Part shown: positions 56,458 to 64,000 of the stretch, one piece after another
Numbering within the stretch: position 1 is the stretch's first letter
How the letters are laid out: each line of letters starts with the position of its first letter
Assembly (NCBI GenBank): GCA_015143295.1
Contig: CM026574.1
Span: 7,566,938-7,630,937, forward strand
From: Tetracentron sinense
Lineage: Eukaryota; Streptophyta; Magnoliopsida; Trochodendrales; Trochodendraceae
Length of the DNA stretch: 64,000 nucleotides
Direction: 5' to 3'
Made by a program: the position numbers and the translations under genes
The notes under the pieces: generated by a model
Told to the model about the DNA's origin: nothing
The model's input: only the letters and a program-made list of their open reading frames with translations
The model's database searches: none

Positions 56458-56468
56458 CTATAAAAGGA
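56458..56468 (+). promoter_or_regulatory. TATA box of the Sirevirus-like LTR
   Basis: GCTATAAAAGG lies about 200 bp after the palindromes, the usual U3 layout. Confidence 0.65.
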
Positions 56469-57216
56469 GTTCATTTATGAACTAAACATAACTATTAATC
56501 AGTACAATAACTCTCATCATCTTCTCTTGATCCCACATTGATTTCTACATTGAATATACTCTAGAAATCCCAAATCTCTTTTATTAAGCTTTCAACTCCA
56601 AACTTTGAGAGATTTTTAGAGTGCTTCAAGTCAATCATTTCAGCTCATTCAGGAGCAATTATCTGGATTAAAATCCAACTATTCAACTTGTATTGAAGAA
56701 ATCAAGAATCGTGGATTCTTGTCTTTAAAGCAGGGTGTTTTGTAAAGCGAAGAGAGGATTGTTCTCTTGCACTGTTTAGACTTGATTTCGCTCGTAAGAA
56801 GATTGGATAGACGTGATCTTTACCCGTAAGAAGATTGGAAATGTTTAACTTTTGCCCGGAAGAAAGTTGTAAATGTTTGAGCTTCACCCGTAAGAAGTCT
56901 GTGCGATAGTGTATCGTGGAATCCTTGAGCAGGAAAGCTTAAGGCAAGAACGTAGGTGGCGAAAAGAATTCTCCATGTTTTCTCTCTCTCTTATCTTCAT
57001 CCTTTCTTTATTAATTGTTTAAATATTGAATTGGTAGTTTTTTTTTATTCCCTTGTTAACTAGATTAATTTAAATTCCACATAAGGGAATTAGGAAAAAT
57101 TTTAATTTGCCAAGACCCTATTCATCCCCCCTTTAGGGTCGAATACTTGGGCAACAATTGGTATCAAAGCCCAGGACTCTAAATATTTAGACTTAACAAT
57201 CTTAGAGTAAAGATAA

Positions 57217-58134
57217 ATGTCAAACATTTTTGCTACTTCCTTAGGAGAGGGCCAATTCACCACTAGACCTCCATTGTTCAATGGAGATAATTATAACTAT
57301 TGAAAAACTCGGATAATGTATTACATCCAAGCCCTTGACTTTAAATATTGGAGAGTCACAATCAAAGGTCCACATCTTCCTACTAAAACTCTTGATGGGG
57401 TTCAAATACCCAAAGTAGATGAAGAATAGAATGAAGCCGATATTAAACTCATTCAAGTTAATGCTAAGAAAATTAGCAATTTATATTGCGCCTTAAGCCT
57501 CCAAGAGTTTAATAGAGTCTCGGGATGTGACTCGACCAAGAAAATTTGGAATAAACTCTAAGTTACCTATGAGGGATTCAGCCAAGTAAAGAAGGAAAAG
57601 ATTAGCATGCTAATTTATAAATATGAACTATTCAAAATAGAAAAAATGAGTCAATAGTAGAAATGTTTAGTCGTTTTACTAACATTACTAATGGTTTAAA
57701 ATCTCTTGGAAATGTGTACTTTAATGCAACAAATACGAAGAAGATTCTTTGCTCAGTACGAAAGGAATGGGCCCCCAAAGTAACGGTCATCCAAGAAATA
57801 AATGACTTGACCAAGCTTTCAATGGATGAGCTCATTGGATCACTCATGACCCATGAGGTCATAATGAAGGATCAAGAAGATGATCCCAAGCTCAAGAAAT
57901 GCCTAATACTAAAATCCTCTCAAGTGAATGAAAGTGATGAAGAAGAGAGTGATGATAATGAAGAAATCTCACTCATGGTTAAGAAATTCAAGAAGTTCTT
58001 AAAACACATAAACTTCAAGAAGAGGCCTTTCAAGAAGGAATTCACCAAGGAATTCACAAAGGGCGAATCAAACAAGAAAAAACCAATTATTTGTTACGAG
58101 TGCAAAAAGCCCAGACACATAAAGACATGCTAAG
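57217..58134 (+). pseudogene. Sirevirus-like gag
   Basis: It opens MSNIFATSLGEGQF and PPLFNGDNYNY, then a stop. Further stops and a frame change precede an open stretch from 57663 with FTNITNGLKSLG, LTKLSMDELIGSLMTHE, an acidic SDEEESDDNEE run and the CCHC knuckle CYECKKPRHIKTC. Gag would form the particle shell. It is truncated right after the knuckle. Confidence 0.85.
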
Positions 58135-58314
58135 CCTTTATAACCCGTTCACCCACATTCACATTCAATACACTTTAACCCACATCTATGCACATTCAAC
58201 CCTTACAACTGACAGCTTCCACAAGTAATATAGGTTCATTCACATTCCATACATATCTGGTGAATATAATCAAACATATGTCATTGCATTTCATTCACAA
58301 CAGTAGTATAAAAT

Positions 58315-58707
58315 GGAGCCAAATCCTCTACAGTGATAACCAGATTTGGCAAATCCGGTTATCACCCCAATAGGTCGCCACGTGTCTCCTTTGACACCTC
58401 TTAACCATGGGTAAGGTTCACCCACCCCTTGGGTTCACCCACCCATCCTTGGTTTTTCTTTAAAAATATTAATTCTTTTTTTAAAATTAAAAAACTGTTT
58501 TTAATATTTAAAAAAATCTAAAAACAGTTTTTTAATTTTTAAAAAAGAATTAATATTAAAAAAAAAACAAAGGATGGGTGAGTGAGAACCTTAGGGGTGG
58601 GTGAATCTTACCCACGGTTAAGGGGTGTCAAAGGAGACACGTGGCAACCTCTAGGGGTGATAACCGGATTTGCCAATTCCAGTTATCACCGTAGAAGATT
58701 TGACTCC
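58315..58707. mobile_element. Fold-back Mutator-like MITE, copy 4
   Basis: 393 bp with 9-bp flanks GTATAAAAT and TTATAAAAT (one mismatch; 58306-58314 and 58708-58716). Both nested arm-end palindromes are recognisable. Confidence 0.87.
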
Positions 58708-58716
58708 TTATAAAAT

Positions 58717-59479
58717 ATGTATCGCAAGATCCAATGTAATAAACACAATATATAAAGAAGAAAGTATGTGTAATCACAAATACAAATCAACAAAATCAGA
58801 GTTAAAAGGATCAAGGAGATCATCAGGAGGGTTTGAAGTTGTTGTTGATGTGAAGAGATTAAATTGAGAAGGAAGCTAACATTGTTGAAGATATCTTTTA
58901 GAAATAATTAACTTTTGGGTCTCTGTTTCTCCAAATCTTCAAGAAGAAAATGTTTCCTAAAAGTCATTTTAAGATAACATGGATTCTGTAAAAAAAAAAT
59001 GCTAACATGGCAAGGCTAAGGTGCATGCCCAGTGGCACAAGCACTGTTTTGAACAATTCTTAATATGATCATCCTCAAAAACTCCTATTTTGTATTTTTT
59101 AATTTTTAGTTTTTATCTTTTAGTAAGGCTGGGAGAAGGAGACCAAGAGCCTTCAAATCTTCTACGTGAAAGAGTACTCACGTACTCCATAGCATCACTA
59201 ACACCCCTTGTTTAAACTGATGTTGAAGTGGTTATTAAGAAAAGAACAAGTGAGTTAAAAAAATGTTATTAGTGTTTTAGTGGTAATTTGGGCATTTAAA
59301 AAATAATATCATCAAAGGTTGTCCACATTAGTAAACATCATGTTAACAGAAGGGAGAATCTATTAATGACAAATGAAACACCATGGAGGGTAGTGTAATT
59401 TTAGAAACCAGAGGGGTGGTATCTGTAATTTCACCAATCCTCAAGGGAGATAACTATAATTTACCCTATATATAGTTAC
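58717..59479. other. Intergenic DNA
   Basis: No gene is visible. 59370-59470 is a one-sided copy of the ACCTCC-type end described at 2906. Confidence 0.5.
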
Positions 59480-59487
59480 AAACTACC

Positions 59488-61102
59488 TAGGGGGTGTATT
59501 CGAGCCGGGCTTGGCCCTGTTCGGCTTGAAAGGGTTTATTCTAGGCTCGAAGCTCGGCTGGGCCCGAAATGAAGCTTGAAAAGTCAGCCCGAAGCTCGGC
59601 CCGAATTCATAAAGCCTAGCTCGAAGCTCGGCCCGAATTAATTCAAGCTCAAGCCAGGCTTGGCTTGGCTCGAGCTCAGTTTGAATACTTTTTAAATGAT
59701 AATAATAATAATAATAATAATAATAATATAGTAGGGTGCTGCTAGGAGCACCTCAATAATTTCTGACCATACACTAAAATTTTTTTAAAAAACATATATT
59801 TTTATTTTGAGAGGTCATTCTCTATGCGCACCGAGACGTCCCATACCACTAAACTTTCTCCAAAAACTTACATTCAGAGATACACAACATAATCCGATGG
59901 ACGCCCCCTCGCCAGCGTCGACAAAGTTTCATGTGGTTTGGGAAAGTAAATTCAGCATTATTCAGCCAAAAGCTCCTCAATTTTCATCTACTCCTAAAGG
60001 GATTATGAGTTTGAAGAGATAAACAGTCACTCCAAAAAACTTTAAAACACCAGTGATTTTTTTTTTTTTATAACTGAAACTAATCGGATCTGTTGATTCA
60101 TCTTTGCAAGCATTCTCTTTGCAAACATCAATCGAAGAACTCTCTTTATATATAATCTAATTTGTTGATTCATCTTTGATTAGACACTGATCATAAAAAA
60201 AAATCAAGCAAATCTGATGGTAGCCCTGGGCTGGCCGCCCCTAAACCTAATAAGAACGATTATCCTTAGGACCAAACAAGGATCAGCCAACGTACCATGA
60301 TCCCGACCAGCAAATAGAAGTTTGGAACCTTTGTCGAGCCATCAAGCCCATAAAATTTCTGCGACAATTTCGATGTCTTTTGCTATTTCTTCTATCACTT
60401 TGTTTTCATTTATTTCACATTTATTCACATTTAGATTTCGTTTTGTGTGTAATATTTCACGTTAAAATTATTGCCGGATAATCTAAAGGAGAAGTTTTTG
60501 AATTTGGGTTTTCAGATATCTCTGACATTAGTATGTTGGATTTGCATTCTGAGTACTATATCTTGTTCAAAAAAGTTCCTTTACCCTAATAGATCTCATC
60601 TACGAGCAAGGCAGATTTGTGCATGTGCCCACTGCCCAGTCCGACCAAGGTTGAAGAAAATATTCAAGGCATTGCTTTCCTTAATTTAATGGTGTTTTGG
60701 TATACAGTTAGAAATATATGAATAATTGTTTTTTGATTTTGGTGTGCGGGTAGAATATAATAGATTTAATGATGTACAATAAGTAAATCGTAAGTTTGTT
60801 GTCCAGTATGAATATGTTGGTTAGCTCGTAACAGCACCCTAATAATTATTATTATTTTTTAATAATATTCTAAACGACCCGAGCCGAGCCGAGCCGAGCC
60901 TAGCCTAGCCAAGCTCGGGCCGAATTGAGTTGTGCTTCAAGCCAGGCCGAATCAAATAGGGGTTGGCCCGAGCTTGGAACGAAGTAAATTTCAAACTTGG
61001 TTGTTCGGCCCGATCGAGACTAAAAATCAAACTTTGGCTCGGCTTGATCGGGCCGGGCCGGGCCCAGCTGAACAACCATTGATCGGGCCGTGTACACCCC
61101 TA
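59488..61102. mobile_element. hAT-type element, GAGCC-rich, carrying a nested element
   Basis: The ends TAGGGGGTGTATTCGAG and GTGTACACCCCTA are inverted. Flanks AAACTACC and AAACTAAC (59480-59487, 61103-61110) match at 7 of 8. The body is rich in CGAGCC/GGCTTG words like the repeats at 18325 and 21264. An AAT microsatellite at its centre was entered by the element at 59732-60841. Confidence 0.75.
59732..60841. mobile_element. Nested 1.1-kb element with 10-bp inverted ends
   Basis: It begins TAGGGTGCTG and ends CAGCACCCTA, splitting the AAT-repeat core of the surrounding element. The flanks are AAT-rich, so the target duplication cannot be decided. No transposase. Confidence 0.6.
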
Positions 61103-61110
61103 AAACTAAC

Positions 61111-61795
61111 CTGTTGAAGGCATATGTTAGGTTCCTCCAATTATCTGTTCAACAAACTTCCTCGTCATAGTTAACCTCTTTCTCACAATAATCATCACCA
61201 CTATTATAATTTACTAATTTTGCCTTTTACCAAAAAAGAAAAAGAATAGGATTTATAATTTGCTGGAATTCTCTAAGCTACAAACCCTACTTCAAAATCC
61301 TACTACCTATCCAAAACCTTCGAGTCACATATGACCAAATTTGCAAAACACGCATTTATTAATGTCGAGGTTGAAAACTCTATCTTCTAATATTCTTTCA
61401 CCTTCTTCCACAACTATAGTACTTGAATTATTGGGTGCAATTTTCTTTTCTTTATTTGTGTGGCTGGAGTCGTTAAATAAAATTAAACAACTAAGAAATA
61501 GTTCACGGTTCAACTGAACCGGGCGGCTGGTTGAACTGGAGAACCGATAATTGGTGTCCTCGCGGTAACCGGTCCAATTCAGAAAACATTGGTTAGTATG
61601 TAAACTCTCACATGTTTAATTTTGGAAGTCAAAATATATCTTTTCTTCACAATCAAAAAAATAATATTTATCTTTATACTTTGTTAAATGCGGGTTGGGC
61701 TGGAACAGAGCAGAGGCTGACCTGCTCGGGCTAACTTGGTCTCAGCTCGAACTCATAACTTTTACCTGGGCTGGGTTTGGGCCTAATGTCTCGTT
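61111..61795. other. Intergenic DNA
   Basis: No gene or clear repeat beyond a short GGCTCGGGCT-type stretch near 61690-61790. Confidence 0.45.
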
Positions 61796-61804
61796 TTGAG
61801 TAAA

Positions 61805-62325
61805 GGAGCCAAATCATCTACGTATCACCCACACACCATGGGTTTGTCCGAGTTGTAGTGTATCTCCCTTTGGGGAGTGGAGACTCGTGTTCGAGTCTTT
61901 GGTGTGGCTGTTGACGCCCACCATAAGTGCTAACCCTGCTGACCCCCTAACCCCTGACATAATTAGATAAATGATTAGAGCATACCAAAAAAAAAAATCT
62001 ACCATGTCTCCTTTGACACCCCTTAACCGTGGGTAATGTTCACCTACTCCTAGGGTTCACCCACCTATTTTTGGTTTTTTTTAAATATTAATTCTATTTT
62101 TTTAATTAAAAAACTGTTTTTAATATTAAAAAAACTTTTGAAACAGTTTTTTAATTTTAAAAATAGGATTAATATTTTTTAAAAAAACCAAAAATAGGTA
62201 GGTGAACCCTAGGGGTGGGTGAACATTACCCACGGTTAAAGGGTGTCAAAAGAGACACGTGGCGACCTCTAGGGGTGATAACCGGATTTGGCAAATCCGG
62301 TTATCACCGTACAGGATTTGACTCC
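61805..62325. mobile_element. Fold-back Mutator-like MITE, copy 5, with an insert
   Basis: 521 bp with the exact 9-bp duplication TTGAGTAAA (61796-61804 and 62326-62334). The right arm is complete. The left arm is interrupted by a segment of about 175 bp. Confidence 0.87.
61830..62004 (+). mobile_element. Probable tRNA-derived SINE inside MITE copy 5
   Basis: It has GTTGTAGTGTATCTCC (weak box A) then GTGTTCGAGTCTT (box B) about 35 bp on, and ends in an 11-A run. The other four MITE copies lack it. Confidence 0.6.
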
Positions 62326-62538
62326 TTGAGTAAAATGCAATAGAGACCCAAAAACAAAGTAATCATTAGCCAATAAAAGGTTTCATTTATATAATCTCTT
62401 ATTATCAACATACCATAACAAAGCTCTCAAAGGAAGGGATGGATTTGATCCAGGCGACCTTAACAACATAACATGACTCTCTCCTCCACCCAAAAAAAAA
62501 ACCTAAAATGACTCTAAGAATTAACGGGAATAAATCTT

Positions 62539-62876
62539 TCAAGTTTTCTTCGGAGGGCAAAGCGCAAGGCAATTGCATATATAAGGATTACGTTTATGAC
62601 GGTCACATGCGCATCCTAATCGGAAAGTCCTTAGCCCTATCTTGGCAACACAAGCCTCGGAGCAAGATGTCTGGTTGCACCCACGCCACATCTCTATGAC
62701 ATCTGTGCACACGTCCTCGAACCCTGCATTCCCCACATACGTTACTATAGACTTCAAATAATTTTATGATTACAAGGAAAGAAGGTAAAAGATATGGAAA
62801 ACATACCATTAGAAAAAGTGACTAAGCTGAATAGAAGGATGCAGAGCATGGGAAGGAGGATCATCGGCTTCTTCAT
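62539..62876 (-). CDS. Secreted nine-cysteine defensin-like peptide, copy 2
   Basis: Two exons on the minus strand: 62876-62807 (70 nt) and 62723-62539 (185 nt), a phase 1 GT-AG intron with the same acceptor AATGCAG as copy 1, giving 84 codons plus stop. The signal peptide starts MKKPMILLPMLCILLFSLVT and should cleave near SNG. The mature peptide has cysteine spacing identical to copy 1 at all nine positions, and shares MWRGC, CDRHK, NPY and CPPKKT at its end. Loop residues differ. The same defensin-like interpretation and uncertainty apply. It lies 10 kb downstream of COBRA-like gene C on the opposite strand, and retroelements account for much of that gap. Confidence 0.82.
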
Positions 62877-62940
62877 CGTTTCTCTCTTTCTAGGATGTAA
62901 TTGGGTTGTATAATGAAGTAACATATTAGGTTTAACCACA

Positions 62941-62948
62941 ATTTATAA
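62941..62948 (-). promoter_or_regulatory. TATA box of small-peptide gene copy 2
   Basis: The minus strand reads TTATAAAT, the same place and context as in copy 1 (TTATAAGAAAATAAGATA on +). Confidence 0.7.
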
Positions 62949-63144
62949 GAAAATAAGATAGGTCAAAAGGGAAGTTTCTAAATCTATTTCCTTATTATAG
63001 TAATGTTTTATATTTACAACTAAGACTAAGAGAATATTTATTGGCAGGAAATTTAATTTCAGAAAGATACAAATGTCATAGATTCTTTCCCTTGACACGT
63101 TTAATTTGGAATTGGGATATCTTATCATCAAATGATATAGTGTA

Positions 63145-64000
63145 TCTCTTTCAACTTATTACAACACCTCTTATTATATTCTCCAATAATAGGTAGGTTG
63201 GTAGGTCTGGTTCTAAACGACTCGAAGAAGATGGAGGAAGGGCATTATTGTCCTTTTTCTTTTTGGTGCACTACAAAGTATGGTCTTTTATCGCCAACGT
63301 GTAGAAATGCCCAAAAGGATCTTGTCTATAGAAAGATTACACCTATTTCAGATAGGTCTAAAAGTGTTGGAGGTAAATATATAGATCTCAGCTTCAAAGA
63401 AAATCAAAATTATATTTAAGGTAATTTGAGGTGTCGCCAAACCCTTTGGTTCAGGACTAATCTCTAAGGATGCGACGAGAGCTCGTAACTCGTCATAGTA
63501 GGAAAGTCTGGGAAAATCCCGTGTAGAATTGGCCCCAAAAGGGCCAAAAGGGGAGTGAGAAGTCGAACACAGGACCTTCCGCTTCATGAGGCGTAAGTCC
63601 CAGTAATTACCGGTCCACCCCTTCAGGGTTAACAACAACTTTTAAGAGATATTTATACAATTGTGAAGATTCTTTGACGAAAATACATTATAGCCACCAA
63701 CATCTTTGTCCCTAAGACAATAATTTTTAAAGGAAAATAATCACCTCCTCGACCGGTGACATGAGGAGGGGCGTCTCGGCTCCCTTTCTTGCCACATGTC
63801 CCTTCTTTTAACTCCCTTCAGTTGTGGTTAAGATTCACTCACCTGTAGGGTTCACCCATTTACTCTTGGTTTTAAGAAAAATTAAATAAATAAACATTTA
63901 ATCATAAGGTTACAAAAATTTAACTTGAGTTAATGGCAAATGAAAGGGCGGCTTTTTGAGAGCGAGGACTAATTGTTCGCTCCACGCCTGTGGAGCGTAC
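63145..64000. repeat. Second copy of the 37846-38700 segment
   Basis: It runs to the window end and includes the SINE at 63426-63629. The only notable short frames (63198-63419 +, 63348-63638 -) are mirrored in the first copy but are not conserved as protein. Confidence 0.8.
63426..63629 (-). mobile_element. tRNA-derived SINE, copy 2
   Basis: It has the same box A and box B words on the minus strand as 38108-38306. It was copied by the segmental duplication rather than by a second insertion. Confidence 0.62.

Larger units (their letters stand above)
55638..58134 (+). mobile_element. Sirevirus-like copia element, LTR plus gag only
   Basis: The 5' LTR is 55638-57156 (1519 bp, TGGATACC...GCAACA). 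A primer-binding site TTGGTATCAAAGCCCAGG follows at 57158. Gag starts at 57217. The long LTR and the gag type match Sirevirus (SIRE1/Maximus) members of Ty1/copia. Everything after the gag zinc knuckle is missing, as is the 3' LTR. Confidence 0.75.

Overview
This is 64 kb of a flowering-plant nuclear genome. The evidence is spliced genes with GT-AG introns, a COBRA-like (COBL) gene family, a defensin-like secreted peptide family, a class I-type GH19 chitinase remnant, and dense plant retrotransposons and DNA-transposon derivatives in AT-rich DNA. I cannot name the species. No tRNA, rRNA, CRISPR or organelle insert was seen.

The backbone is a tandem array. A unit carrying a six-exon COBRA-like gene on the + strand occurs three times. 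Copy A (9295-14325) has a complete reading frame of 452 codons. Copy B (22240-28520) is a pseudogene: a deletion joins intron 1 to the middle of exon 5, and a Ty1/copia element sits in what is left of intron 1. Copy C (47660-52277) has a complete frame of 450 codons but lacks six codons that include the family CCVS signature. A small two-exon gene for a secreted nine-cysteine peptide lies on the minus strand downstream of copy A (17171-17508) and again downstream of copy C (62539-62876). A GH19 chitinase pseudogene fragment lies at about 18482-18905 (minus).

The rest is mostly mobile DNA. There is a Ty1/copia element with two LTRs (22805-27382, minus); a 5'-truncated Ty1/copia copy with only its 3' LTR (about 28570-32862, plus); a three-LTR tandem of small copia-type or TRIM-like elements (33145-34815) with a LINE tail inserted in one LTR; a 2.6-kb solo LTR of Ty3/gypsy character (43405-46020); a third Ty1/copia fragment (53635 to about 55637, minus); and a Sirevirus-like LTR plus gag (55638-58134, plus). 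DNA elements include five copies of a fold-back family with 9-bp target duplications, two further elements with 9-bp duplications, and three hAT-type elements with 8-bp duplications. Several of these have an empty site in a paralogous unit inside this same window, so each insertion can be read directly.

If functional, the COBL proteins would act at the outer face of the plasma membrane or in the wall, where the family affects cellulose deposition and tip growth. The small peptides would be secreted. A shared role is only an inference from linkage. Intergenic DNA not listed as an element is mainly older duplicated flank of the same units.
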